Below are positions 42,980 to 55,168 of a stretch of DNA of 64,000 nucleotides, one piece after another. This DNA comes from Triatoma infestans (lineage: Eukaryota; Arthropoda; Insecta; Hemiptera; Reduviidae), in contig JAAEAF010002536.1 of the NCBI GenBank assembly GCA_011037195.1, positions 101,140 to 165,139 of the forward strand. The letters run 5' to 3'. Made by a program: the position numbers and the translations under genes. The notes under the pieces were generated by a model. It saw only the letters and a list, made by a program, of their open reading frames with translations, had not been told where the DNA came from and did not search any database. Within the stretch, counting starts at the first letter, position 1, and every line of letters begins with the position of its first letter.

Positions 42980-44875
42980 CTTTAAAAATACGCACTAAAA
43001 AAAACTCGTGGTCAACTTGCTTATGCTTATTTTATCCGCTAATTAGATGTGGAAAACCAGATGGGAAATGGGAAGACCATATTATATGTAACAATTTGAA
43101 AATCGAAAATTCGAACAGTAGAAAATTTGAACAATTTTTTAATCAAACAAAACAAGTATATTAAATAAAAAATAGGCGCATCTTCCAGATAAATGGCAAA
43201 CAAAAACTCAATGGATAACAATAAAATATTTTAGTTGCAAAATTAGTATTTATTACGTATTTAAAAATTCGTCATTAATCCCTAGAAACATCTAAAAAGT
43301 GTAGTACGAATTTCAAACGGACCAAGTCGCGGGGGCAATAGCTAGTATTAAAAAATAAATAGTCAATGTCGTCGCAGCGCTCATTGCTGTTGAAATTCAT
43401 CGAACATTTCTGCAACTTGGTCCAACCTCTTAATTGTATAAATAAGGAGAAAAAAATTTGTGGACAGTAAGTGGGAAAGATGTTTTTCTAAAGGAATTCT
43501 AAGAAAATGCATAATCTGTTTTAAAAATAATCCAAAACAATCCAAAACCATTGTCTTATCAAATAGGAAATCTGGCTTTACAAAGATACAAAAAGTGAAC
43601 AGGTCCAGTACTGTCAGGAGGATCCAAAAAAACAGAGATGCAGAGCCTCAAAATCATAATATATATGATAACGGTGAGTCTCTGTTATCTCTACTAAAGC
43701 AATGCACCTCGAATTAGTCAGTGACAATTACTGAAACTTCAAGACTCTGTAAAACTGTAGTGAGTGATAAAGGTTTCCTAATTTCATAGGTGCCCAAAGC
43801 CTTTATTTATTAAAGATTTTAAAAGATACTGAAAATCAAAAAGATAATTATGAATGCCTTCTCCTCTGTATCCATTGAGTTCATTCACATTCGATATCAC
43901 CCAATTACCTAGCCTTTTAAGGGGTCACAGTAAAAAAAAATCATTAAATATTATCTTCACAAAAACATGACAAACCAAATTTATTCTTTCGAAGAATTTA
44001 ATACCAATTTTATTAGTGTAAATAGAAGCATGTATTAATTTCTGATCCCTCATATCACTCTCTGTTCCTTCCCTTTGACCTCTCTCTCTCTCACAACTTA
44101 GCCCCTGCTCATTTCCACCATTGGTGAGTCTCTGTTATCGCTACTTAATAAATGCAAGTTTCAGGAATTGAGAATTTTAACCAGACTGTTATTGAGCAAC
44201 CAAATTTTGATCAAGATGGACAAAAAAAACTATCTCGGATAATTACAATCAAAAGCTCTTGATAATAAATACAAAAAAATAAAAAATCAAGATACGGTGT
44301 AGCCAGATTGGTTCTTGTTATGACCGAGAATACTCTCCATGAAATGGCAGTTAGCTCAAATTGTCATGCTTTAACCCGGCAGCCATGGCAATCATCGCCT
44401 AGCCACTATCAGAACAGCTACCGGAACCTTTCACAAAACTCTCTCCTTCTACCACCATACCTGAAGACCTTCATCGGAAGGCAGGATATCCGGACGGTAT
44501 AGAGCAAAACTTTAAATAAATGACAGTAATCAATTATATTTGCATAATTTAATTAATTTAACAACCTTATGTATAAATATATTATATTAATTTGTTTTCA
44601 TATTATTATGATAAATAAATAAAGCATTTCTTTTCTATAATTAAAAGAAAATAATGCGTTATATAGGTGTTATTATAAAGCTAAAAATTTGAAGCAATAT
44701 TACACATAACATCTGGTACCGAATGATTCACATTCATGTAAATTCGCACATTCGGTTGACGCATTTTGACCGGTTGCTTTGATAGAGCATCTTGCGATTT
44801 CTTGTTTTTTAAGACATTTTGTCTGCACGCACGCACGCACACACAAACATATTCGTAAGATTTTAGGACTATTAA
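42980..44875. other. Stretch without recognised gene
   Basis: An 85-codon frame at 43460-43717 contains LRKCIICFKNNPKQSKTI, which faintly recalls the zinc-binding part of BEL/Pao integrase, but I would not call it. The word GGTGAGTCTCTGTTAT occurs at 43674 and again near 44125. The 44290-44510 part is less AT-rich and unassigned. Confidence 0.35.
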
Positions 44876-44879
44876 AAAA

Positions 44880-45500
44880 TAAAGTTTTAGTTCTGTTGAG
44901 TTGGACGAGAGCACATACTGGCATTATCGACAATGAGAGGGCCGATTGTCTGGCTAATAAGGCAGCATCAAACATGTATCTTGATGAAAGATATAATAAG
45001 CTTCAAACTTCGATTTCGCAACGATGGAGCAGATATGACATTCTGTATGAATGGCAAAATATGTGGAGGTCTCACTGCAAAGGTGAAATAACTAGACAGT
45101 AATCCAATTTCGTTAATGACAGATTGAAATTATTAGAATGCGTAGTAAAAAATTATAAGATGACCCAACTGCTTACAGGACATGGTTAGATGAAAGCCAA
45201 TTTGAAACGCTTTCTTATAGCAGAAATGGCGAAATATCCACCTGGAAATGGAGTGGACCATATTATTTTGGAAAATATTAGAATGCCACTTATTCTGGTA
45301 AGCAAATCATTAAATTATATATGGCCTATAAAACAATAAGGATCTTTTAAAAGAAGTTATTTTTGAAAAATGGATATAAGTTCTGTGAACTCTTAAATCT
45401 AGACATAATAAATAAATTAATAAAACATTAATACAGAAAATAAATCAACTTAAAACTCAATTATTTACAATTAATTATATTCAGTAATTTCTATTAATGA
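44880..45500 (+). pseudogene. LINE RNase H fragment, copy 1
   Basis: SWTRAHTGIIDNERADCLANKAA (44903-44970), written here in two parts, SWTRAHTGI and DNERADCLANKAA, is the His/Asp motif end of a LINE RNase H. It continues to QRWSRYDILYEWQNMWRSH and a stop at 45102. Beyond, VNDRLKLLECVVKNYK and LLTGHG are in frame with further stops. A related copy lies at 46805-47260. Confidence 0.7.
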
Positions 45501-45504
45501 AATA

Positions 45505-46800
45505 ATATTTTATTTTATCCGATATTTATATTGTATATTAACTTTATTCGAACTATTTCTTGCCATTTAAGAATTTTTTACATGTTTATCTGTTAAATGT
45601 AAAAAAATGTTAGCTTGTAGCGCTTAGTAACTTGTAGTGGAGCATGTTGAAAGTAAGGTATCAAAAAGAAAAACACACACACAAAACACATATGACCATA
45701 TAAATGTATAATAAGCGTAAAATAATATTTAAAAAAATAAATAAATAATAATAATAATATATATAATAATAAATTATAATAAATTTATAAATAAAATATC
45801 TTAAAATATTTTTGTTAACTCAAGGGACATCAAAATATAATAAGAAAAGTGTTAACGCTGTTAATTATACTTGTAAAATACTGTTATTGTAATTTTTCTG
45901 ACGAAAAAAATCTATCGATCGATTCTTCATTAAGTAATTATTTATAATATTGTAATAGCATTGATAACAATAATACTGTGAAACTATTGATAAAACCTTT
46001 GTTGATAAAACTTTATGTGATGCCCCCTCCCCCCAAATCTAGTTTGGCCTTTTATATGAAGTTGTATATTTCTACTGAATTCTCTTATCAAAAAGCAAAA
46101 ATTTCCAAACAAATCTTCAATGGGAACCCATTGTGTATGATACTTCCTACAACCATATATAGAGAACTGAAAATAGTTTTATAAATAGATGGACAACAGT
46201 CATTTCGTTTTCATTGTAACATTTAGATGTTTTAATTGCTTAAAATATTGGAGAATAGGGACAGATTCTAGCTTTCATATTGTTCAGAAAAATGTTTCGC
46301 ATAAAAGTGATAAATCATGCAATTTATAGAGAGATATAATTAGGAATAATTAGAGAATAATTTGGAGCCATTTTTGAAAAAAAAACTTCATCGATTTACA
46401 ATTTATATTAAATACATCATATGCATTGCTAAAATTCCAAATTAAAGCAATTCAACTTACCGGAATTATCGCAACTTACTATTTCTTTCAGGCCCAAAGT
46501 TGGTCTTTATATTTTGAACTTATATCCGGAGTAGTAATTTTCTTAAAATTGAATATTTAATCTTTTAGATTTCCACGGCCATTTTCATGAAAAACATTTG
46601 AATTTCCAGGTTGAGATTGCATCAATAGTTTGCAAAAAAACCGACGTTTTGCCCATATTGCTATGATACATCAATAAACAAAATAAAATAAATAAGTTTG
46701 TTGATTAGTTTACTTACTAGGAGCGGGACTTCTAGGAATTGCCTTTTAGGGAATTAAATCCCCAAAAGATTCTAGGAGAAATTTAGATTCAATATTAGCC
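45505..46800. other. AT-rich stretch without recognised gene
   Basis: AAT/TAA-rich around 45720-45800; faint family A phrasing near 46260-46620. Nothing supported as a gene. Confidence 0.4.
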
Positions 46801-46804
46801 AATG

Positions 46805-47260
46805 TAGAAATAATTACACAGTAATCCCACATCGTTAATGACAGATTGAAATTACCAGAATGTATAGTAAAAAATTATAAGATAACCCGCCTGCTTGCAG
46901 GACATGGATAGATGAATGCCTATTTGAAACGCTTTCTTATAGGCAGAAACAGTGAAGTGTCCACGTCGAAATAGGAAGGACCAGAGAGTCGTTTATATAA
47001 TCTTCCAGTGCTGTCTTTTTGGAAAATATTAGATTGCCACTTATTCTGGTACACAAATCTTTTAAATTATACATGGCCTATAAACAAAATGGACCTTTTG
47101 AAAGATGATATTTTTGAAAAATTTGTAAGCCTCTGTGAACACTTAAATCTAGACATAATTAATTAATAAAACATTAATCTAGAAAAAAACAAATAATCAA
47201 CTTAAAACTCAATTATTTAAAATTAATTATATTTAGTAATTTCTATTAATGAAATTAAGG
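46805..47260 (+). pseudogene. LINE RNase H downstream fragment, copy 2
   Basis: Matches 45105-45495 (VNDRLKLPECIVKNYK, LLAGHG, and the same 3' AT-rich end). It includes a segment of about 50 bases around 46950-47010 missing from copy 1. It begins abruptly just after the RNase H motif. Confidence 0.65.
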
Positions 47261-47264
47261 ATCT

Positions 47265-47895
47265 TCGGATAAAGACTTTTTTGTAGTTGCCGTTTATAAT
47301 CGTAATTATTTGTTTTCTATTGGGGGGACCCACGCAGGTGAAGCCACCAGCCAAGCAGTATGAGAAATAAAAAATACATATTTCTAAAAACTTTACAAGC
47401 ACAACTGTTTGAAATCTTTCTTTAATCGATATTATAATTTTGAATTATAGTTTATGTATATTAAATTTACCGATAAAAGTATACTTTAGAAGTAAATATA
47501 AAATGTTAGAACCATCAAAACTGTATACAATTTTTTTTTTTTTTTAATTAAAATTATATTATTACTGGTTCAATATATATGTAGATATTACATATAATAC
47601 GGATTGTTATCTAAATTGTCTAGATAAAAGAGTATGATTAAAAGAGTTACACATTAATTAAAAAATAAAGAAATAAATAAAAGAGTAAAGGAAAACGGTT
47701 TTAAATGAAATTGAGTGTAATGAATCCTAACCTCATATAACTGTGACCTCAATAATTTAATATAGATCTTGAAGAAACAATTAATTACTTTTTTCTAAGT
47801 GACCCAACAGTAATTAAATGTTTATAGTTTACTAATTTTATCCATATGTTAAAAAGTATCAAATAAGAAATTAAAAGAAAGAAAAAAAAAATGAA
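47265..47895. other. AT-rich stretch without recognised gene
   Basis: Nothing supported. Confidence 0.4.
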
Positions 47896-47899
47896 TAAT

Positions 47900-47905
47900 T
47901 TTATT
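47900..47905 (-). terminator. Poly(A) signal AATAAA
   Basis: AATAAA on the minus strand about 50 bases beyond the stop codon of the frame at 47957-48292. In AT-rich DNA such words occur by chance, so the position rather than the word is the evidence. Confidence 0.45.
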
Positions 47906-47956
47906 GTTTGTACCTATATAATCCCATTATACATATAAATCATTATATTATTTATG

Positions 47957-48292
47957 TTATTGTGTATTTGATGTAGGACAGGCATCAATTGCTTGAGTAT
48001 CATCTAATGAAATTTCTTCAACATCATATTCTTCAACTTTAAAATTCGAAGTATCCTTTATATCATGATTTTCATTAGCTAGTAAGGCTACTGGTTGATT
48101 TTCACATATACCCTCTTGTCCATCGTTTTTATTTTGTTCCAAAATATTTGTTCGAGTTACACTCAAAGGGCCGGTAATAGTTCTTCTATCATTTGATGGT
48201 ATTGTTAGAAATGATAAAAATAATATTAAAACGACTATAGAAAATGCCAATCCATATTCACCAAAAGGTACATCCAGTAATTTTCTATCCAT
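47957..48292 (-). CDS. Small single-pass membrane protein, unrecognised (candidate host gene)
   Basis: A 111-codon frame with an ATG start, preceded in frame by a TAA ten codons upstream, so the start is the first possible. Residues 1-12 are short and polar (MDRKLLDVPFGE). About 13-31 (YGLAFSIVVLILFLSFLTI) form one hydrophobic segment. The remaining 80 residues are polar and increasingly acidic (EEYDVEEISLDD), without cysteine pairs or repeats. This looks like a signal-anchored single-pass protein. An ATTTTAG acceptor-like site 33-38 bases upstream could end a 5' UTR intron. The closest neighbours are mobile-element remnants and do not inform function. I recognise no family. Confidence 0.5.
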   Translation of the reverse strand: MDRKLLDVPFGEYGLAFSIVVLILFLSFLTIPSNDRRTITGPLSVTRTNILEQNKNDGQEGICENQPVALLANENHDIKDTSNFKVEEYDVEEISLDDTQAIDACPTSNTQ

Positions 48293-48299
48293 GATTACT

Positions 48300-49735
48300 T
48301 GTAACTTGTTAATTTTAATTTAGCCTAAAATGTTAAATTTGCAATCATTTTTCTTTGTATTTGGATTATTGTGTAATAAATAATGTTTCCATAGTTTCAT
48401 TTAAAATTTAATAACAATACTATTATACCACAAATAATCGGTTTACATTTTCAGAAAGAAATAAAAATAAAATTAAACTCAATCAACTATATTTTAATTA
48501 TCATGGCTTATTTAATATTATAAATTTTTGTTATTAATTTTTATTCTCTCTACCAAAGTCTTTATTATACTAAACAACCGACTCACCCTAGTGTGAAGTT
48601 TATAACTTTCATTTTAGTCGATAGAGTGCATTACTCTACAATCAACCGTATGCTGCTATCTGTTGTCATTCTGAAGAATTAATTTGAGTTATTAAATAAT
48701 TACAGAATATAATACCGAAAATGAAATGCAATGATTCTATTATTTTTCTAATGTTCTGTAAAAACTATATAAATATTAATAATAAATCTTCAAAAGATTT
48801 ATGTGATTTTCGGGCATTTTCTGATGATAATAATAATAATAATAATACAAACTTTATATTTAAAATATTCATTTAAGAAATACTGTTCTAGGTCATTCAA
48901 TTTTTACTGAGAGGAAATAATGAAATTTGTTTTCATCTGCTAGCAGAACCACTTTTAAAATGCCTGTGAATTGTCCAATTTTGATCAATTTTTTTTATTT
49001 TTAGAAACAATTATTTAGAAAAACTATTTTTTTGTTATCAGCTTATTTTAATGGCAAGAATAGTTTAGAAATTAAATATTATTCCATTAACATTCTTAAA
49101 GCTATCACTTATTAAGGAATTTTTGCAGAATGAGGGTGGATTTCATAAATTTTAAAGTAACAACAGGGCAGCTTCAGACTTCGGTTTTTCACACCTTAGA
49201 CCTTGCATTTTCAAATTTTGATAAAAGATCTTTAATATTAAATTGGAATCCAAATTATTTGAGATTAAATATAAGTAAGAAAAATATTAGAATATGGATT
49301 CGCAATATTATTACTAAACTGGAATTAGCAAAGAAATTCTAAAGCAAGGGAATATTTTGTTTTTATATCAAATTCAATCTTACTCCAACCAACTTTTGTA
49401 GAGTTTTTATAAGTATGGACTTGTAATTGGGAGGTTCCCAGTTTTCAAGATCTGCGGATAACTGATAAATTTATATTTATTAGAAAATATTAATAGTAGA
49501 AAAATAATAACGAAGAATCTGGTAATTAGTTGGATGTTATGCCTGCTTGAAATATTATTTTTTTTTTTTTATAAGAAAATCTTGGTGAAGAATATTTTTT
49601 ATGTATAGTATAATATTCAGATATTTATAATAGTTTAATATTACGTTTAATAAAATTATTTCATTTTTTATTATTATTATTATTATTAATATTTTTTTGT
49701 AAAAATTTTGTATTCCATTTAATATCTTTTTTCAA
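48300..49735. other. AT-rich stretch without recognised gene
   Basis: Upstream side of the candidate membrane-protein gene. No convincing further exon was found by eye. Confidence 0.4.
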
Positions 49736-49737
49736 GG

Positions 49738-50565
49738 CAAACTTTTTATAAGGCCCAGCAAATATTCAGTTGGAATAACGTTTGTCATGAGGAAGTATAC
49801 TGCATCGATACCGATGGGTCAACACGTTATGCTGACATAGTAGCTTTCCTGAAAAGGAGTAAAGAGGCACTTATTGTTGACCCTACGATAAGGTTTGAGA
49901 CGAACGACCCAAAGCAGGCGGAGAAAGTGAATCAGGAAAAGAAGGGAATATATGATAAATGTATTCCCTTCCTTAAAGAAAAGTTCCGCGAAGAATATGG
50001 CGAGCGGCAGTATGCTGTTGTAGGATTGTGGTTTGGAACTCGGGGAACATTCCCCAGAAGAAACTGCTGACTTCTTCAGGAAACTTGGCAACCATTCCAC
50101 TTACTTCCACAACCTTGCGGAGTTGATTATAATCGACTCTTTGGGCATAGTCCACCATCACATATACGGTGCTTAGCTCTTACCAGCATAATCTCTTACC
50201 TGAACTAACGACCAAGACTGTTTTGTCTTATTTTTATTTTACTGTTTTCTTACTGTTTATGTGTTTATATTTATTCAAATTATCTATATTTTGACTTAGA
50301 CATTTTTGTCACAATGTTTTTTCACTGACGCTAAATTCGTTATTAATTTTATTGGGTTACATATACTATTTTTATGTTATTTAATGCTGACAATTTCCTA
50401 ATGTTAAGTGGAGGATCTTTTGTTACTTTTATATTGTGCCCTCCTTTTGCGGTTTAAGTTAATATCTTTGACTGATTATGTACTCTGTATTCGAGCAACC
50501 CAATATAGTTGGCCAGCACCACTTGTATTGTTTATTTCAATGAAGTGTTTCTCTCATGAAGTTAA
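49738..50565 (+). pseudogene. LINE with restriction-like endonuclease end, copy 1
   Basis: The translation starting near 49790 gives EEVYCIDTDGSTRYADIVAF, LIVDPTIRFET, EKVNQEKKGIYDKCIPFLKE and VGLWFGTRGT. This order matches the C-terminal restriction-like endonuclease region of R2-type (RLE) non-LTR elements, with DPTIRFE a plausible PD-(D/E)xK-like site. A frameshift follows at about 50045, after which the tail SPPSHIRC is in another frame. The 3' end (TATTGTTTATTTCAATGAAG then TGTTTCTCT) is shared with copy 2 at 55757-57222. Confidence 0.65.
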
Positions 50566-50569
50566 AACT

Positions 50570-50965
50570 TTTTAGAATAAAGAAATTATTTAAAATGACA
50601 TTAGTGCTGATATAATATTGTTTCTTAAGCAATTTTTTTTACTCTTTTATTTTGTTTTCTATAAAAAAAAATAATTCTTTAGGAGAATAAAATGATAGCG
50701 AAAGAAGGAGAGTTTTTTAAGATCATTGCAAGAAGAAATGCAATGTTTGTATTGAAAGAGCCTATTAACAATTCCTTTAAACTTTACTAGTTTTGGATTT
50801 TACAGAAGACAACAAAAATTTTTTTATACACTACTAAGATTTTCTTTCAACAAATTGAACAACAATTCTACAAAAAAAACTTGTAATACGATTATACGTT
50901 TCACAGATGTTAATGAAAATTGCATGTTAATCTAGACGTTAAAGATATTAGGGGAGTAAACAAAA
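50570..50965. other. AT-rich stretch without recognised gene
   Basis: Nothing supported. Confidence 0.4.
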
Positions 50966-50968
50966 GAG

Positions 50969-51245
50969 TCTTGTGTGAAACACTCATACGACTTTTTCAA
51001 ACTTTAAACTTGGAAATTGGTACTCAGTTGCCCCATAATTAACAGTGGTGAAGTATATGTTGTTTAACACTTATGTAAGTTATTTGAAAGTGATTTTCAT
51101 CGTGTCCGTCCAATAATATTCAACAAACTGAAATAACATTTAAAATGTAACGTCACAGATCCACAAATAGAAGTGATGCAGTCATATATGTGCAAGTTAG
51201 TATCCCAAATTTGGAAAAAAAAATCGTTATAACCGTTGTCGAGAG

Positions 51246-51278
<33 letters not shown>

Positions 51279-51655
51279 CAAACAAACTTCCAGTTAATGG
51301 AATTTCTTCAAATTTGAAATTCTAACATTTTTTTCAATGTAACTTAAATATTATGTGGATCGTAAGATCATACAGTTTGCTAAAATATAATTTAAGATGA
51401 AAGCTGACATATGCTTAAGATGTGGTAGTGATATCTAAATGTAATAACAAGTTTAAGCTTCCTCAGTTCTGTTTTTGAGATATTTTGTTCATACACACAC
51501 ACACACACACACACTGGTCACATATACAAGACGATTCGATAAAAATTTCTTTTTTTGGTATTATAGGGGCCTCAAAACATGTGTTTCTAGAATACACGAT
51601 TTTGAAAATTTGAGCTAATGGTAATATTTCTTCTTTTTTTTTTTTTACTACTAAA
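50969..51655 (+). repeat. Repeat family A, copy A8 (diverged)
   Basis: Starts TCTTGTGTGAAACACTCATA and has the terminal-region phrases (ACACACACAC run, GGGGCCTCAAAACATGTGTT), but the 3' palindrome is replaced by a T-run near 51635-51650. An A-run of about 29 lies at 51249-51278. Confidence 0.6.
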
Positions 51656-51670
51656 AGTACTTAAAAAAGA

Positions 51671-51885
51671 AACTGGTTTGAAACACTCACACGAATTTCT
51701 CTTACTGATATTAATCCAATTTCATTAATAAGTTTTCTTGGGCACCCTCATTCACAACTTGTAGCGATATAAATTTAAACCTAACCGAGGCCACCAAAAC
51801 CTCTCTAAAAATCAATGTTATAGGGGAAAATGTTCCAAATTAAAATGATTGGTTTATATCTGTGGACTCCACTTAGACCACCGAT
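51671..51885 (+). repeat. Family A 5' fragment
   Basis: ACTGGTTTGAAACACTCACA then CGAATTTCTCTTACTG at the start; cut where a jockey fragment begins. Confidence 0.55.
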
Positions 51886-51887
51886 TA

Positions 51888-52440
51888 ACTTGGAATCCCC
51901 TATACCAGACTTAAAAGGCAGGCTTTAAATCAGAGATTTCGACAATTACGACGATTGCTACTACTAAACGACAACCTCTACAACATGATACTAATTTACA
52001 AAACTATAATTCCACCTATATGACTGTCGGGTTGCAAAGTTTGGGGTTCTACCCAAACCTTCCAACCTATACAGAATAATATAAGCCTACCACTAAACTT
52101 CTACGACACATTACTGATTCATCCTACCCTACGTCTCAAACCTTACAACACTACACACTGATCTCAATATACCATTAATAGTGACCAACACAATCAAAAC
52201 CAAATACAAAAAAATTCACAAAACACTATCACAAAAAAAAAAAAACAATTCTCTCATCTTTTAACTTAAGCTTGCCACAGAATACAACAAGGAGACTGAA
52301 AAGGAAGTGGCCTAGGGATTGTAACAATGCCAGGAGTGTCATCGCTGGATGGTTTCTCCACTCGAAGATCTTCAAGGCAACAGTATCAACAGTGAGCAAT
52401 AGCAATTATTGTTTTTAACAGATTAAATAAACTAAAAAAA
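51888..52440 (+). pseudogene. Jockey-like LINE fragment
   Basis: RLTWNPLYQT near 51886-51915 and, further on, sequence corresponding to TSQTLQHYTLISIYH and the last block (AGGAAGTGGCCTAGGGATTG, coding for a RKWPRDC-like end). Many stops. It ends in an A-run at 52435-52459. Confidence 0.55.
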
Positions 52441-52654
52441 AAAAAAAAAAAAAAAAAAAGAAATTTTTTATCTGTGTCGTTAGCAATCCAAGTATAAAAG
52501 AAAATAGAGAGTAGCCATTTTTGAGAATTTCCAAAGAATTCAAAAACTTATTCTATAGAACCACATTTTCGATTTTTCCGATGTTCTTCAAATTTGAAAT
52601 TCTTTTAATGTTTCTTATGTATATAGACAGTAAAAACCATATCTAGTGGTAGTG

Positions 52655-52905
52655 GTGGTTGGTTCCGCAGAGCTGGAAAGCATCAGAGATATTTTCCGTG
52701 GTAGCCTGCTTCATTTTGTGGTCATTGACCGGTTTAGGGCGTTCGCCCATCTTCAGGATGCGTTTGTCTCACACAGTGTGATAACACAGACTTGCACAGA
52801 GCAAATTCAGTTTATACACTGAAACCAAACCGATAGGCAGGCATAACCGAAACCGGTCGATGACAATCAAATGAAGCAGGCTACCCATGGAAAATGTCTC
52901 TGATT
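52655..52905. repeat. Ribozyme-type palindromic repeat B5
   Basis: The left arm 52655-52760 (GGTTCCGCAGAGCTGGAAAG, then GTGGTAGCCTGCTTC) has on the minus strand CATC, CTGAAGA, hairpin GGGCGAACGCCC, then TAAACCGGTC: G12 is mutated to T. The right arm 52843-52905 starts ACCGAAACCGGTCGATGAC and lacks the CTGANGA half. The unit is about 250 bases with no coding sequence. Confidence 0.7.
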
Positions 52906-53225
52906 AAAGTGGTACTTTAGGGGAAAGCTCAGTGCTTCTTTTCACCCTGGACCCCTTCAAAAAAATCAATTTTCGTGGGGGGGGGGGATATGATCAAAAT
53001 AAAAGTAATAGGTATTTTTGTGTCTAAATAGTATCCAACGAAGTTTATAGAAAATTGTTGGATCCATTTACGAGAAAATCGGGAAAAACTGAAGAAAAAA
53101 TGAATAAATTCATTAAAGTCGCACTTCTATTTGAGGGATTTTGTCAGAAAGCTTTCTGACCTAAATAAAATACCAGTTTTAACTTCCTGCAAAGTTTTCG
53201 TTTTTTAAGATTTTCCCTCATTTGC
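52906..53225 (+). repeat. Family A fragment
   Basis: Contains AAAGTGGTACTTTAGGGGAA and GAGAAAATCGGGAAAAACTG, internal family A phrasing, with a run of about 10 G near 52977. Confidence 0.5.
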
Positions 53226-53714
53226 CAAAAAACAATATTTTGACTTTCTCTATGAGTTTTCACTGGAAATACACGTTTTATGGTTGCTAAAGTCCAAAAC
53301 TATGGTGTTTAGAAAATGGTCTTCTCCGTGTAAATATGTTTGGGATATACGTGAAGCTTATTTGCTCAAAAACGGAAAAAATCACAGAAAGTTCAAACTT
53401 GATATTTCGTGAGGGTATCAAATCTTGATCGGACAGAAACTTACGTGTAAAAATTCCTCAAACCGGAAGTACCACTTTGAAAAAATGTATTTTGAATTTT
53501 TAAAATAGTAGTTTTTGAAATGAATTTTTTTTTAGTAGTTTTTTTGCGATTTTCTTCGAAAACAGCTACAACTATATTTTCTTAAAACTTAATATATTAT
53601 ATCGATTCAATTTGCTATAAAATTTATTTGAAACTTTTCGTTGGGTAAATTCATTTAAGAAAGTTTTAGTGGGGGGGTGAAAGATCGGGTTATGTTTTCC
53701 TCTAAAGTGTTTAT

Positions 53715-54920
53715 TATAGAGTTTATTAATCCATAGCCCCACAGGGCCCATATAGCTACCCCCCAAAAAAAAAACAACCGGGTCCAGAAATATCCAGACA
53801 CGGGTCTAATCCATCTAAGATTCATCGCAGTCCGAATAAACTGGACAATAAATAACCTTGTGATGTGATAGCGATAGCAAGAAAAAAAAAAGAGATAATT
53901 TTTAAATAAATCTAAAAATTACAACTAATGGTTGAAAATTGGAAAAGGGTCCAGCCAGCCGCTACCTGCAGGTCGTGAACCGCGACAAACCCTTTTTGTA
54001 TTTCTTTCAAAAAGGGTCAAGAGATAATACCTTACTGGCCTACCTGGCCCACCATCTGTTAACAAAGCGTCGCCACCTCGGCCAAATCAGCCCTTGTTAA
54101 CTACTGACCTCCCCTAGGGCCAATATACCACAAGAGATGTCTTAGTGTTACACGTACTTACACATCAGCGTCGATGTGTGAGTGATGCAAATATAACACG
54201 TCGCCCCACTGGAGGAGGGATTCAGTTCGATTCAGGCATCAAACGTCTACATCAGTTTTCAGATCAGAAGCACCATCTCACATCGCGAGCGCGTCCCTAT
54301 TTAAGGTTTTAACACTTTACTAACTTCTTTAATATTTTATATTCATTTTATAATTCTTATAGTTATTTACAATCGTGCGTGCATCTTAGATTTTCTATTT
54401 TATATCTCTTTAAATTATTTGTTAAAATATAGTATATTTTTATAAATCAGTAGTACGCATTTCGAATACCAACTCTCTAATCTCTTACCCTCTAATTAAC
54501 AATCTCTTACTCTTACTCATCACTTCAACTTCCGATATCAACACAAACCTTAACGGGAAATGGCCTAAGCTTTTCCCCTAAGGCATAAAATATAAAATAA
54601 AATAGCCTAAAGCATCTCGCGATGAATAGTGGAATGAGCATATCACTTACCCTGCCAAAAGCCTGCCTGTTTTAATTCTATAACAGGCTTTCATTGCTAT
54701 AGTTTTCATCTCTACAAAGAGGGGTGAGATTCCCAATAAAAGTCTCCATTGCAGCTGTTGGCATGGTCGTCCGCATCGCACCGATCACCGCCAGACAAGC
54801 CAAGCGTTCAATACCCTTAAGCAGTAGTCTAGCGGCGGTTCTTATCTCAATGCGACGCCACCATACCACAGCCGCATATAACATATTATAACCCAATACC
54901 ATAAATCCAAAATATCATTT
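53715..54920 (-). pseudogene. I-like LINE remnant split by an LTR
   Basis: On the minus strand the upstream part (54678-54902) gives LYAAVVWWRRIEIRTAARLL and ERLACLAVIGAMRTTMPTAA, the thumb of the reverse transcriptase. The RNase H part is deleted. The 3' UTR portion (53715-53858) matches 61630-61760, e.g. TTATTCGGACTGCGATGAAT, so it belongs with the LINE at 61003. The solo LTR at 53859-54545 splits it, with AACCT on both sides. Confidence 0.7.
53859..54545 (+). mobile_element. Solo LTR, family G2
   Basis: Starts TGTGATGTGATAGCGATAGC and ends GATATCAACACA. Exact five-base target duplication AACCT at 53854-53858 and 54546-54550. Same family as 38050-38827. No internal region. Confidence 0.85.
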
Positions 54921-54930
54921 TTGGTGTAAT

Positions 54931-55168
54931 TTTTTTTTTTTTTTTAATTTAAGGCGCTTCAACATCTATGGTCATTAGCGCCCGGAGCCTTCTCAGTGCA
55001 CTGTCGGCCTCCGGACACTGTTCTCTCGTTACAGACAACACTGTCCATCACCGAACAGTGAGCTGTAGAGGCTCCTAGGAAGAAAAAATCTAAGGGTAGC
55101 AACTAGACTTGAACCCGGGACCTCCGCATGGGAGTCCAACGCGCTAACCCTTAGCTAATTCCGCCCCT
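54931..55168 (-). mobile_element. tRNA-derived SINE, tail type a, full length
   Basis: The T-run at 54930-54945 is the A tail in reverse. The body and the head (on the minus strand GGCGGAATTAGCTAAGGGTT; B box GGTTCAAGTC) are complete. Imperfect flanking repeats ATTTTTGGTGTAA and ATTTTGGGAGTAA suggest an aged target duplication. Confidence 0.8.

Noticed and set aside
43460..43717. BEL/Pao integrase fragment
   Set aside because: Only a faint CIICFKNNPKQSK resemblance, without the following catalytic motifs.
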